Source: CAZRAL01 sp964598005 (GTDB lineage: Bacteria; Pseudomonadota; Gammaproteobacteria; Burkholderiales; Usitatibacteraceae). Taken from it: 27,001 nt of DNA. The position numbers and the translations under genes were made by a program. This document shows positions 1 to 11,711 of this stretch, piece by piece; position 1 is the stretch's first letter, and every line of letters begins with the position of its first letter. Under the pieces are notes generated by a model. The model ran no database searches, had not been told where the DNA came from, and saw only the letters and a list, made by a program, of their open reading frames with translations. The stretch is from contig CAZRAL010000037.1 in the NCBI GenBank assembly GCA_964598005.1, positions 1 to 27,001 of the forward strand, in the 5' to 3' direction.

Positions 1-84
1 ATTTGGCCGCCGTATCAGTTTTATCTGTTGATTTGAATTTTGCAGGGACGACTACTTATCAATACTTACTTTGAGGTTTCCACA

Positions 85-558
85 ATGGCTCACTGCAAAC
101 TTAAACCGGGCGACCCGGCTCCCGATTTCAGCGGCAAAACTACTGATGGCACGATGGTGAGTCTGCAGGATTTTCGCGGCAAGAAACTGGTGATCTATTT
201 TTATCCGATGGACGATACGCCGGGGTGTACCAAACAGGCGTGTTCGCTTCGCGATGCTATTTACGACATTAAGTCCAAAGGCGCGGAAATTCTGGGCGTT
301 TCCACTCAGGATACAGCGGCGCATCAAAAATTTACCGCCAAATATCGACTCAATTTTCCCTTATTGGCCGATATGGACCGGTCGGTAGCCCGGGCCTATG
401 GTGCCCTGGGCTGCCGTGGATTTTTATCCGCGATTAAAGCCATTTTCGGGTTAACGGACCGTATTACTTTTGTAATTGATGAACAGGGCAGGATCGCGCA
501 TGTCATCGATAAACCGGATGTAAAAAATCATGCGCAGGAGCTACTGGCCCTGTTGTAG
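85..558 (+). CDS. bcp: Thioredoxin-dependent peroxiredoxin, BCP/PrxQ type
   Basis: Reduces hydrogen peroxide and organic hydroperoxides in the cytoplasm using thioredoxin. The 157-residue protein has the AhpC/TSA fold signature: the strand-rich segment LVIYFYPMDDTPGCT carries the peroxidatic cysteine C48, and the resolving cysteine C53 lies five residues later (PGCTKQAC), the spacing typical of the atypical 2-Cys BCP/PrxQ branch. Length fits the family. I chose ATG 85 rather than an in-frame ATG at 40 because TGAGG at 72-76 is a ribosome binding site eight bases upstream and the upstream 15 residues have no homology-like content. It converges with the livF end at 623. A weak 5-bp hairpin (567-582) lies between them but has no T-run. 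The assignment to the family is firm; the exact peroxide preference is not visible. Confidence 0.93.
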   Translation: MAHCKLKPGDPAPDFSGKTTDGTMVSLQDFRGKKLVIYFYPMDDTPGCTKQACSLRDAIYDIKSKGAEILGVSTQDTAAHQKFTAKYRLNFPLLADMDRSVARAYGALGCRGFLSAIKAIFGLTDRITFVIDEQGRIAHVIDKPDVKNHAQELLALL

Positions 559-622
559 CACTTTTACAGCCAGTATGGGCTGAAGACGCCCGTCAATAAA
601 CGAGTTTGTATTTAAATTGCGC

Positions 623-1333
623 CTATATCGCCAGATACTGCTGCCAAAGCAATCGCTTTTCAAGTAGGGCAGCGGACGTTCCCTGCCATATCACGCGGCC
701 TTTTTCGATCAGGGTATGGTGGTCGGCAATGGCCGCCAGTTTGTTCACGTATTTATCGACGACCAGTACAGTCTGTCCCTCCGCCTTCAGATTTTTCAGG
801 CAGCGCCAGATATCTTCGCGGATCAGCGGGGCCAGTCCTTCAGTCGCTTCGTCCAGGATCAGCAAATGCGGGTTGGTCATTAACGCGCGGCCAATGGCGA
901 GCATTTGCTGCTCGCCACCCGATAATTTGCCACCGGGGTGGCGGGCACGTGTGCGCAGCAAGGGAAAATAATCGAAAACTTTTTCAAGAGACCACGGGGT
1001 TGTTGTTCCACTTCGATTGGCCGCAAATGCGAGCAAATTTTCCTGCACGCTCAAGTTCGGAAAAATATGCCGCCCCTCCGGCACCAGGGCGATACCGCGG
1101 CGGGCAATGCGATCGACGCTCAACCCATTGATCGGCGTATCGCAAAACGCAATGTGGCCGCTATGCAAAGCAATGACGCCGCATATTGCGCGCAACAGCG
1201 TGGTTTTGCCTGCACCATTTCGCCCCAGCAGCGTGGCAATTTCACCGCGATGAATCTGCAGGTTGAAATCGGTGATGACCTGGCTGCCGTGATAGCCAGC
1301 CGAAATATGGGCGATGTCCAGCAGCAGCTTCAT
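623..1333 (-). CDS. livF: Branched-chain amino acid type ABC transporter, ATP-binding protein LivF
   Basis: Second ATPase of a HAAT-family importer; hydrolyses ATP in the cytoplasm to drive the LivH/LivM channel. The 236-residue protein has Walker A GRNGAGKTT (about residues 36-44), the Q-loop region, the family-typical ALVPEGRHIFPNLSVQENL segment, signature LSGGEQQ and Walker B LLILDEATEGLAP. After Walker B the usual LivF segment LLVEQN is replaced by LVVDKYVNKL, so the position of the switch residue is occupied differently from textbook LivF. Last gene of the liv operon, three bases after the livG stop. The substrate cannot be told from this subunit; similar VDKYV-type ATPases could belong to importers of aromatic or organic acids (inference). 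Confidence 0.92.
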   Translation of the reverse strand: MKLLLDIAHISAGYHGSQVITDFNLQIHRGEIATLLGRNGAGKTTLLRAICGVIALHSGHIAFCDTPINGLSVDRIARRGIALVPEGRHIFPNLSVQENLLAFAANRSGTTTPWSLEKVFDYFPLLRTRARHPGGKLSGGEQQMLAIGRALMTNPHLLILDEATEGLAPLIREDIWRCLKNLKAEGQTVLVVDKYVNKLAAIADHHTLIEKGRVIWQGTSAALLEKRLLWQQYLAI

Positions 1334-1336
1334 GTT

Positions 1337-2089
1337 CTATATTTCGCCCGGATTTTCACCCAGATAGGCAGCCTGGACTTGGGCGTTGCAGCGAATGTCT
1401 TGCGGCGTGCCGGTTGCAATCGTGCGTCCCGCTACCATCACGGTAAGCCGATCAGCCAAGCGAAATACGGCGCCGATATCGTGTTCGACCAGCAGAATGG
1501 TGGTATGTGTCGCCATGGCGGTGATGAACGTTTCCATCGTGGCCGATTCTTCAGCGGATAAACCCGCCATTGGCTCGTCGAGTAGCAGCAGTCGAGGATT
1601 GGAGGCTAGCGCCAGTGTGATTTCGAGAAAGCGTTTTTCACCGTGCGCCAGTTCGCTGGCAGGCGTATTTCGCTGTTGCAGCAGCCCGGCGCGCATCAGC
1701 AGCGCCTCGGCAGCGGCGCCCAATTCTGCATGTTGGTCGCGCGGTTGCCAGAGGCCGTTGTATAGCTTGTGTGCCGCTTGCAGTGCCAGTACGATATTTT
1801 CGTGAACGGTAGCCGTATCAAACAGACTGACGATTTGAAACGAACGCGCGATCCCGCGCGCGACGCGCTCGCGAATCGACAGCGTCGTGATATCCACGCC
1901 GTCGAAATGAATGTGGCCACCGTCGGCAACGAGACTCCCGGCCAATTGGGCAATGAGGGTGGTTTTCCCCGCACCATTGGGGCCGATCAAAGCGTGTATT
2001 TCACCTTTGCGGATGTCAAGGTTGACGTTATCGTTTGCCGCAATCCCGCCAAAATGTTTGTGTAGATTTTCGATGTGAAGGAAGCTCAC
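1337..2089 (-). CDS. livG: Branched-chain amino acid type ABC transporter, ATP-binding protein LivG
   Basis: First ATPase of the HAAT importer. The open frame runs back to 2401, but I place the start at the GTG at 2089 because it overlaps the livM stop as GTGA and yields a 250-residue protein of normal LivG length, starting right before the family-typical IENLHKHFGGI segment. Visible motifs: Walker A GPNGAGKTTL (about 37-46), the long LivG insertion ending in ARGIARSFQIVSLF, signature-equivalent LAHGEKRFLEI (LAHGE instead of LSGGQ, usual in LivG), Walker B LLLLDEPMAGLSAEE and switch segment LLVEHDIGAVF with its histidine. Translationally coupled to livM, followed three bases later by livF. 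Confidence 0.93.
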   Translation of the reverse strand: MSFLHIENLHKHFGGIAANDNVNLDIRKGEIHALIGPNGAGKTTLIAQLAGSLVADGGHIHFDGVDITTLSIRERVARGIARSFQIVSLFDTATVHENIVLALQAAHKLYNGLWQPRDQHAELGAAAEALLMRAGLLQQRNTPASELAHGEKRFLEITLALASNPRLLLLDEPMAGLSAEESATMETFITAMATHTTILLVEHDIGAVFRLADRLTVMVAGRTIATGTPQDIRCNAQVQAAYLGENPGEI

Positions 2090-3030
2090 GATGCGCGCCT
2101 CCCATTGCGCTCCGGCCATAACCCGGCCAGGCCCTGTGGAGCGCTCAGCACCGCTGCAAGCAGGAACAGCCCGAGGTAAAGTTGCCGGTGAGCGGTATGA
2201 CTGGAGAGGATTTCTTCGATCAGCAGGTAAGCCGCTGCACCTAGCACGCCCCCGTAACGGTGACGGGTACCGCCCAACACCACCATGATCATCAGTACGC
2301 CAGACTGATGCCACGACAGGGTGGCAGGACTGACGAATTTGTTCAGGTTGACCAAGAGTGCGCCAGCCAGTCCCGCCAGCGCCGCACCCAGGGTAAAACA
2401 AAGCAGCTTAAGCCGATAAACGGGATAACCCAGTGCCTCGGCACGCAGGGGATTTTCGCGGATGGCGAAAAGGGCATAACCAAAAGGCGCTTTTTCCAGC
2501 CGCGAAAAAAAGTAAATTGTGGCGCCAAGCCCTGCTAGCGCGCTCAGATAGAGACAGGTACCGGAAAGTGTCCATCCAAACCCCAGTCTGGAAAAGGCAG
2601 TCAGCGCCAGGCCATCGTCGCCGCCATAGACGTTGAGTGAAACCATGAGGTAATAAAGCATTTGGGCGAAAGCAAGCGTGATCATGATGAAATAAGCACC
2701 GCTGGTGCGCACGCATACAGCGCCGATGAGCAGTCCTGTAAAAGCCGACAACAAAATGGCGGCCGGGATGACGATCCAGACGCTGCTGAAGCCGTACTGG
2801 CCCAGAATGGCGACGACGTATGCGCCCAGGCCGAAAAAAGCAGCGTGCCCCAGGCTTGCCATGCCACCCAGACCCAGCACCAGATTCAGGCTGGTGACGG
2901 CGAGGGCATAGATCAGAATGCGCGTGGCGACCGAGGTATAAAACCCCAGATCGAGGGTATTCAGCAGAAACGGCAACAGGGCCGCCAGGATTAAAACAAC
3001 CGGACCGCGCCAACGATGCAAGGTATGCAT
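2086..3030 (-). CDS. livM: Branched-chain amino acid type ABC transporter, permease LivM
   Basis: Inner-membrane permease that pairs with LivH to form the translocation channel. The 314-residue protein is strongly hydrophobic with about eight to ten membrane segments and contains the family pattern LNLVLGLGGMASLGHAAFFGLGAY near residues 48-71 (glycine-rich, split here only for reference), the EALGYPVYRLKLLCF coupling region for the ATPases, and a late MVVLGGTRHRYGGVLGAA segment. The canonical form of that last stretch is VVLGG.G...GP..GA; here HRY replaces the small residues, a minor departure. Starts at ATG 3030, 12 bases after livH ends, and its stop overlaps the livG GTG. Confidence 0.93.
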   Translation of the reverse strand: MHTLHRWRGPVVLILAALLPFLLNTLDLGFYTSVATRILIYALAVTSLNLVLGLGGMASLGHAAFFGLGAYVVAILGQYGFSSVWIVIPAAILLSAFTGLLIGAVCVRTSGAYFIMITLAFAQMLYYLMVSLNVYGGDDGLALTAFSRLGFGWTLSGTCLYLSALAGLGATIYFFSRLEKAPFGYALFAIRENPLRAEALGYPVYRLKLLCFTLGAALAGLAGALLVNLNKFVSPATLSWHQSGVLMIMVVLGGTRHRYGGVLGAAAYLLIEEILSSHTAHRQLYLGLFLLAAVLSAPQGLAGLWPERNGRRAS

Positions 3031-3042
3031 GGTATGTGGGGC

Positions 3043-3957
3043 TTAGCTTTTTACCGGAAACAAACCGGAAGGTTTCCAGAACAGCACGGCTGCCATCATG
3101 ACGTAGATCAATATGCTTGCAAGCGCCGGCCCGAGCGTACTGGCGATGTCGAGCGAGAAAAATTCACGGCATAGTGCAGGGAGAAATGCCCGTCCCAGCG
3201 TATCGATCATGCCGATCAGTAATGCGCCCGCCAGCGCGCCGCGCACCGAGCCCATGCCGCCGATGACCACCACGACGAAGCTGAGGATCAGGATGTTTTC
3301 ACCCATCCCGGGCTGAACGGCGGTGAGCGGACCGATCAATCCGCCCGCCAGCGCACAAAGCGCGCCGCCTAAAGCGAACAGGCCGGCGAACAACGGATTA
3401 ATCGGTATGCCCATCAATAGGGCCATGTCGCGATCCGATGCGCCGGCTCGCAACCACATGCCAGCACGCGTATGACTGATCAAAAAATACAGTGCCAGCG
3501 CCACCAGCAAGCTGGCCGCGATGATGAATAACCGGTAGGCCGGGTAAAAAAATCCCGGGACAAGTTCCACCGCGCCGGTCAGTGCAGCGGGCATGTCGAG
3601 GGGAAGGGGCTGCGCGCCCCAGATCAAGCGCACCAACTCATTGGCGATGAGGGCCAGCGCAAAAGTGGCCAGCACCTGGGTGAGAGGGCCGCGCCGGTAA
3701 AGTTGCCGAATGAGGGTTATTTCGAGCATCAGTGCAATGACGGCGGTTCCCAGCATGGCGACGATCAATGCGAGCAGGAACGAGCCAGTTTTCTCGGCAA
3801 CGGTGGCAGTCAGGTAGGCGCCGCTCATGTAAAGCGACCCGTGCGCGAGATTAATGACCTCCATAATGCCAAAGATCAAAGTGAGGCCAGCCGCAACCAA
3901 AAACAGCAGCAGTCCGAACGACAGGCCGTTCAATAATTGTTCAGCGAGCAGAATCAT
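3043..3957 (-). CDS. livH: Branched-chain amino acid type ABC transporter, permease LivH
   Basis: Partner permease of LivM in the inner membrane. The 304-residue product has about eight hydrophobic segments, the family-specific N-terminal stretch LTLIFGIMEVINLAHGSLYM, and the conserved late VVIGGMGSVRGALAGALLIG segment. I chose ATG 3957; a TTG directly before it at 3960 would add one residue. Neither start has a strong ribosome binding site. It lies 33 bases after livK and 12 before livM, inside one operon-like run. Confidence 0.93.
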   Translation of the reverse strand: MILLAEQLLNGLSFGLLLFLVAAGLTLIFGIMEVINLAHGSLYMSGAYLTATVAEKTGSFLLALIVAMLGTAVIALMLEITLIRQLYRRGPLTQVLATFALALIANELVRLIWGAQPLPLDMPAALTGAVELVPGFFYPAYRLFIIAASLLVALALYFLISHTRAGMWLRAGASDRDMALLMGIPINPLFAGLFALGGALCALAGGLIGPLTAVQPGMGENILILSFVVVVIGGMGSVRGALAGALLIGMIDTLGRAFLPALCREFFSLDIASTLGPALASILIYVMMAAVLFWKPSGLFPVKS

Positions 3958-3990
3958 CAATGGTGCAGCAAACTTGCGATATGTAATGGG

Positions 3991-5181
3991 CTACTTCATG
4001 GAGCAAGCGGCAACGTAGGCATCGGCGTGATTGCTGAGAATCGTTCCTGCCAAACGGTTGCGGATCTGGCCCTGAGCGTTTTTTTCGACCACGCGCAAAT
4101 AATAGTTTTGAATAGGGTATTGATTGGTGTTGTAGCGAAATGCACCACGTACAGATTTGAAATGGGCTGCACGCAAGGCTCGGCCAAGCGCCGCTTTATC
4201 TTCCAGCTTGCCGTTGACATCACGAACGGCAGCGACAATCGCCTGCGCCGCATCGTAACCCTGCGCCGCATAGAGCGAAGGGAAACGCCCGAATTCACGC
4301 TGAAAGTCAGCCACGAATCGCACATTCTGCGGGTTATCCAGATCGGCAGCCCAGTGCGTGGAATTGGTCATGCCGATCATCAGGTTGCCTACGGCCTTGA
4401 TAGTATCTTCATCAGCGGAAAAGCCCGAGGTAAAAAGCGGAATGGACTTATTCAATCCACTGGCGCCGTATTGTTTGATGAAATTCACGCCCATCCCGCC
4501 GGGAAGAAAGAAATAAACCGCATCGGGTTTGGCCGCACGAATCTGCGCCAGTTCGGCAGCGAAATCCAGCTGCCCCAGCTTCACATAGTGCTCATTGGCG
4601 AGCTTGCCCTTGTAAAAACGCTTGAAGCCGGAAAGTGCATCCTTGCCGCCCGGATAATTGGGTGCGACCAAATAGACATTGGCAATCTTTTTATCTGAGA
4701 GGTATTGGCCCATTGCCTCGTGCAGCGCATCGCCCTGCCAGGTGGTATTGAAAAAAAAGGGATTGCACTGCGCACCCGCAAATTGCGACGGCCCGGAATT
4801 GGCGCTGATGTAGTAGGTTTGATTCTCGAAAATAGCCGGGCCTACGGCCAGCATGATGTTCGAGAAAATGATGCCGCTCATGAAATCGACCCGGTCGCGT
4901 TTAAGAAACCGCTCCGTGATCTGCTTCGCCGTATCAGGGCTCTGCGCATCATCGTCAATGAGTAAAACGATGGGCAGGCCGGCAGCCTTGTTGTCGTTAT
5001 GCTTCAGCGCCAGCTGGAAACCGTCACGGATATCGACCCCCATCCCGGAACCAGGGCCGGAAAGCGTACTCATGAATCCGATTTTGACTCGTTCGTTCGC
5101 TGCGGTAGCGGTACCGTGCAGCAGCATGAAAGCGGCGAGGAACCTGAAACAAAACAGTGCAATGGAATGAGATGACCCCAT
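3991..5181 (-). CDS. livK: Periplasmic substrate-binding protein of the HAAT importer (LivK-like, type I)
   Basis: Captures the ligand in the periplasm and delivers it to LivHM. The 396-residue precursor starts with a Sec signal peptide of about 27 residues (hydrophobic core FRFLAAFMLLHG, cleavage near ATAA-NE), then the type I periplasmic-binding fold opening VKIGFMSTLSGPGSGMGVDIRDGF is recognisable. The mature protein follows the Peripla_BP_6 pattern with paired lobes, for example the NVYLVAPNYPGGKD crossover and PDAVYFFLPGGMG. It heads the liv operon. Ligand: not decidable; the residues usually contacting the amino-acid backbone are not clearly preserved, and aromatic acids, amides or urea-like compounds are alternatives. 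Just upstream, 5189-5208 can form a hairpin that includes its ribosome binding site. Confidence 0.88.
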   Translation of the reverse strand: MGSSHSIALFCFRFLAAFMLLHGTATAANERVKIGFMSTLSGPGSGMGVDIRDGFQLALKHNDNKAAGLPIVLLIDDDAQSPDTAKQITERFLKRDRVDFMSGIIFSNIMLAVGPAIFENQTYYISANSGPSQFAGAQCNPFFFNTTWQGDALHEAMGQYLSDKKIANVYLVAPNYPGGKDALSGFKRFYKGKLANEHYVKLGQLDFAAELAQIRAAKPDAVYFFLPGGMGVNFIKQYGASGLNKSIPLFTSGFSADEDTIKAVGNLMIGMTNSTHWAADLDNPQNVRFVADFQREFGRFPSLYAAQGYDAAQAIVAAVRDVNGKLEDKAALGRALRAAHFKSVRGAFRYNTNQYPIQNYYLRVVEKNAQGQIRNRLAGTILSNHADAYVAACSMK

Positions 5182-5188
5182 GTTTAAA

Positions 5189-5208
5189 GCCCCCTGAAAA
5201 AACAGGGC
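5189..5208 (-). promoter_or_regulatory. Hairpin covering the livK ribosome binding site
   Basis: Read on the minus strand, GCCCTG, six T residues and CAGGGGGC form a stem of five to six G/C-rich pairs; the 3' arm contains AGGGGG, the only plausible Shine-Dalgarno of livK, eight bases before its ATG. The stem could mask the ribosome binding site. It might instead be a weak terminator for the exporter operon ending at 5313, but no U-run follows. Function is inferred. Confidence 0.4.
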
Positions 5209-5252
5209 ACTCTAACATATCCCCATGCCGCAATGTGATCCAATCATGCTAT

Positions 5253-5275
5253 GCGGCTCTTATTCAGTGGTTCCT
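5253..5275 (+). repeat. Solo end of the IS5-like repeat family (remnant)
   Basis: The stretch CTTATTCAGTGGTTCCT (5259-5275) matches the right end of the repeat at 7478-7494 at 16 of 17 positions, and it is preceded by GCGGCTC, which also occurs next to the left terminal repeats when read on the minus strand (GAGCCGC). The rest of an element is missing, so this is a decayed end or a deletion product. It lies between the liv operon and the exporter genes. No YTAR-type duplicated target is recognisable here. Confidence 0.5.
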
Positions 5276-5312
5276 GGCCTATCTTAAGAGGTTTGACTTG
5301 ATTGGTTACGCC

Positions 5313-5948
5313 TTATCTCAACGCAAGCTCGCTGATGTGGGGCGTGTTGATGCAGGGTGATTCATGACTCGCCACGATCCAGCACCGTTGCCGCTCGGCA
5401 GCCTCGCGAATGAAATATCGGCGCAGGTAGGAGACAGAATTGTAATCCAGCGCGTTCAACGGTTCATCAAGAAGGGCGGTGGACGTGCCCGAAACAAGGG
5501 CCGCTGTCAGCCAGACTTTTCGTTTTGTACCGGTAGACATGCGTCCAATCGGGGTGCCAAGCTGCTCACGCAACCCCAATTCGTTCAGGTGATGTGGAAC
5601 GGCCGAACCATCGAAGGTCGGATACAGGCCTTGAATGAATCCAAGATATTCCATCGCTAACAGATGGTCGAAAGGCAAGGAATCAGGGCCACACCAGAAA
5701 ACGTTACGTCGGTAAGCCAGCGGCTGCCGTTTGGCGTCAATGCCCATCACCACGCGTGTGCCTGACTGTGGTTCCAGCACTCCCGCCAAAATCTTCAATA
5801 GCGTGGATTTGCCACTGCCGTTTGCCCCTTTCAGCCAGGTGAGGCCGGCATGGAACTCCGCTGTGAACCCATTGAACACTTGTTGACCTGGATAGGCATA
5901 GACCAGTTGCTTGGCGTGTAGAATCGGGTTATGTCCGAACGCACTCAT
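5313..5948 (-). CDS. ABC exporter ATP-binding protein (ABC-2 / CcmA-like)
   Basis: ATPase of a two-gene exporter; cytoplasmic face of the inner membrane. The 211-residue protein has Walker A GANGSGKST (41-49), Walker B TALLDEPLNALD (157-168) and switch histidine H195 in VASHE. The signature motif is MSTGTKRKV (137-145), the STG form seen in CcmA/BcrA-like ABC-2 exporters rather than LSGGQ. It is short for an ATPase of this kind and lacks a C-terminal extension. Its ATG overlaps the stop of the upstream permease (ATGA), so the two are translationally coupled. It resembles cytochrome-c maturation CcmA in size, but no other ccm gene is nearby, so I leave the substrate open. Confidence 0.85.
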   Translation of the reverse strand: MSAFGHNPILHAKQLVYAYPGQQVFNGFTAEFHAGLTWLKGANGSGKSTLLKILAGVLEPQSGTRVVMGIDAKRQPLAYRRNVFWCGPDSLPFDHLLAMEYLGFIQGLYPTFDGSAVPHHLNELGLREQLGTPIGRMSTGTKRKVWLTAALVSGTSTALLDEPLNALDYNSVSYLRRYFIREAAERQRCWIVASHESPCINTPHISELALR

Positions 5949-7018
5949 CTAACCACCTCACTAGCCAGAGCCATTCCCAGAGCCAGTGTGAAAAGCCAGC
6001 GTGCTGCGTTAGAGGCAGCATCAGGGCTAGGCCACCGAATCTGCAAGATCCAGCCCGCTATTGTCACGACAAGGAAGAGGGTGAGCACTGCCGTGCGCAC
6101 CGGCGTTCCCCTCAACTGGAGCAGCCATGTGCCCAGGCCAAAGGCGCCAGGCAGCAGGCTGAGCGCGGTGCGAACACGTGCGACAGCACGCTTGTTGAAC
6201 GGGAGCATGTAGCACTCGTCGTGCATGGGCTTGAGCTCCTGTTGTATCAGGGAATGAGTGCGTGTGGTAACAATCAGGGCAAGCCCTGAAAACAGCATCA
6301 ACCACGCTTGTGTCTTGCCCTGTGCAAGAAAGGGTAGTAGCGCCGTCAATAGCAAAAGGGTGCTGCCAACGACGAGTGCCACCGCAGTTCGTGGCGCAGC
6401 ACCCCGGCTTAATGGGGCCCACATAAGGGCCCAAGCCCAATGCTGCACCGCTCCAGCAGGAACCCGGACATGCACGAACGTTGGCGAAGTATTTGAGTCT
6501 TTGGCGGCGTATCGCAAACCCTGAAGTCCTACCACAGCCAGAGCGGCTGATCCTGCCATGACTAGCACGAGACTTAATAGGGCTTGGCTCGTCATACCTT
6601 CAAGCCAGGCTGGTGCATGCGCAAGTAAAACTGCGGCACCTGATCCTATGAGGAGCGCCATCGGCAACAAAGCGAGGGAGACAATTTCAAGATCAGAAAG
6701 AAGAATTTGTCTGAACGGAATCGGCAGTCCACGCTCTATCTCTGCCCATTTCGGCGTCCAGAGCAAGTGGCGCACAGCCCAGAGAAGCAAACCAAGCATC
6801 AGTGCATAAGCCAGGATCGCCGAAACTATCCATCCAGTGTGTGTCAGCGCCCAGAACAGCGGAAGCACGACACCGGCGGCTAGCGCTGGTGCACCTACAC
6901 CAGCTATGACAGCCCCTATCACCAGGTAGACGCCCCAGCGTCTCAAGACGACTAGCAATTCTTTGCCGTAGTGCCGCCTTCGTAATTGGCGGTAAGTGGT
7001 TGATCTGCCTATGTCCAA
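5945..7018 (-). CDS. Multi-spanning membrane protein, probable permease of the ABC exporter
   Basis: Not recognised as a named family. The 357-residue protein has a basic N-terminus (YRQLRRRHYGKELL) followed by about eight to ten hydrophobic segments, for example residues 29-58, 64-86, 110-132, 143-167, 214-235, 237-250 and two near the C-terminus. There is no signal peptide and no soluble domain. The stop overlaps the ATPase start by four bases, which with its topology suggests the membrane half of a two-gene exporter. The start is a TTG at 7018, with only AGGGA about 12 bases upstream, so the true start is uncertain by some residues. It sits between a repeat end (7105) and a solo repeat end (5275), and it carries a 16-base palindrome upstream. 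Confidence 0.65.
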   Translation of the reverse strand: MDIGRSTTYRQLRRRHYGKELLVVLRRWGVYLVIGAVIAGVGAPALAAGVVLPLFWALTHTGWIVSAILAYALMLGLLLWAVRHLLWTPKWAEIERGLPIPFRQILLSDLEIVSLALLPMALLIGSGAAVLLAHAPAWLEGMTSQALLSLVLVMAGSAALAVVGLQGLRYAAKDSNTSPTFVHVRVPAGAVQHWAWALMWAPLSRGAAPRTAVALVVGSTLLLLTALLPFLAQGKTQAWLMLFSGLALIVTTRTHSLIQQELKPMHDECYMLPFNKRAVARVRTALSLLPGAFGLGTWLLQLRGTPVRTAVLTLFLVVTIAGWILQIRWPSPDAASNAARWLFTLALGMALASEVVR

Positions 7019-7054
7019 GATAGTTGCTGTTCCCTGTTACCCTCGGGACGGGTT

Positions 7055-7070
7055 GACGACTTTAGTCGTC
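7055..7070. promoter_or_regulatory. Palindrome upstream of the ABC exporter operon
   Basis: GACGACTTTAGTCGTC is a palindrome with 7-base arms around TT. It lies 37 bases upstream of the exporter permease start. It could be a repressor operator or a leader hairpin. On the minus strand TATAAT (7095-7100) is a possible -10 box just upstream, next to the repeat end; no good -35 was found. No regulator gene is adjacent. Confidence 0.35.
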
Positions 7071-7104
7071 CGCGCCGACTGCGTTAACCTATCTATTATA
7101 TTAG

Positions 7105-7493
7105 GGAACCTCTGATTAAGTCCTCCATGAGCCGCGTTTTGACAAGAATAGTCCATCTTCGGCGTGCCTTGCCGCAGGCTGGCGCAGTTGTCAAATGCGC
7201 AGGCGTACCATTGCAGCCGCGTTTGCAGCGGCTCAATGTTCCGCTACGGGGTCGCCTCCACGCACTTCGTGCGCAAAGCCTGCTACACCCTTCGTGGCTG
7301 CCGACCATTCGCTGCGCACCGCGCCTTGCACGGGCTTGCGGATGCAAAGAGCAGGGCCCCGGGTTTGCCGGATGCGACGCGGAGCAAGCCCCAGTGGCCC
7401 GCTTTCACGGCTGGGCTTCGCCACGCTGTCGTGTCCGGCGGGCCATCCCGGAAAACCGAGCGCGCGGCCATGTAGGACTTATTCAGAGGTTCC
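7105..7493. mobile_element. Transposase-less repeat, copy 1 (389 bp, IS5-like ends)
   Basis: This element fills most of the 571-base gap between the exporter and the hybrid kinase. Left end GGAACCTCTGATTAAGTCC and right end (read inward on the minus strand) GGAACCTCTGAATAAGTCC form imperfect terminal inverted repeats of about 25-30 bases continuing into CATG and GCCGCG-like sequence. Flanks are TTAG (7101-7104) and TTAA (7494-7497), both of the YTAR type that IS5-group elements duplicate. The interior is G/C-rich, holds short hairpins (AGCCGC...GCGGCT near 7213-7231; CGCAC-TTC-GTGCG near 7260-7272) and no frame resembling a transposase. Interior positions about 7199-7325 recur in copy 2 at roughly nine in ten bases. 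A non-autonomous, MITE-like element is the best reading; the IS5 link is inference. Confidence 0.65.
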
Positions 7494-7589
7494 TTAAGGT
7501 AGTCAAGAAAACAATCGAACATCCATACGGGCCAAGCTCACAAAGAGATGCGACTTCGGTAAGCCCAATTATTTTCACAGCATCATCGC

Positions 7590-11564
<3,975 letters not shown>

Positions 11565-11711
11565 GTGATGGGGACCTTATAAGAGAGCCCAGGCTATTGA
11601 ATAGCTTCTGAACGGTATGTGCAAAAATGCAGCTTATCGGAAGATACATAATCAAATGTTAACAAATGTAATCACTTGTCTTTTGTGAATTTTTGGGGAA
11701 CAATTTTTTAA

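Noticed and set aside
567..582. Hairpin CAGCC...GGCTG between the peroxiredoxin and livF ends
   Set aside because: Only five pairs and no T-run on either strand, so not called as a terminator.
938..1561. Long plus-strand open frames opposite livF and livG
   Set aside because: Antisense shadows of well-supported ABC genes; amino-acid composition is not protein-like.
7483..7589. Minus-strand open stretch after the kinase stop, ending at a TGA inside the repeat end (…GLTEVASLCELG… )
   Set aside because: About 35 residues with no start codon in a fitting place and no recognisable family. It could be a gene remnant, but I cannot support it.
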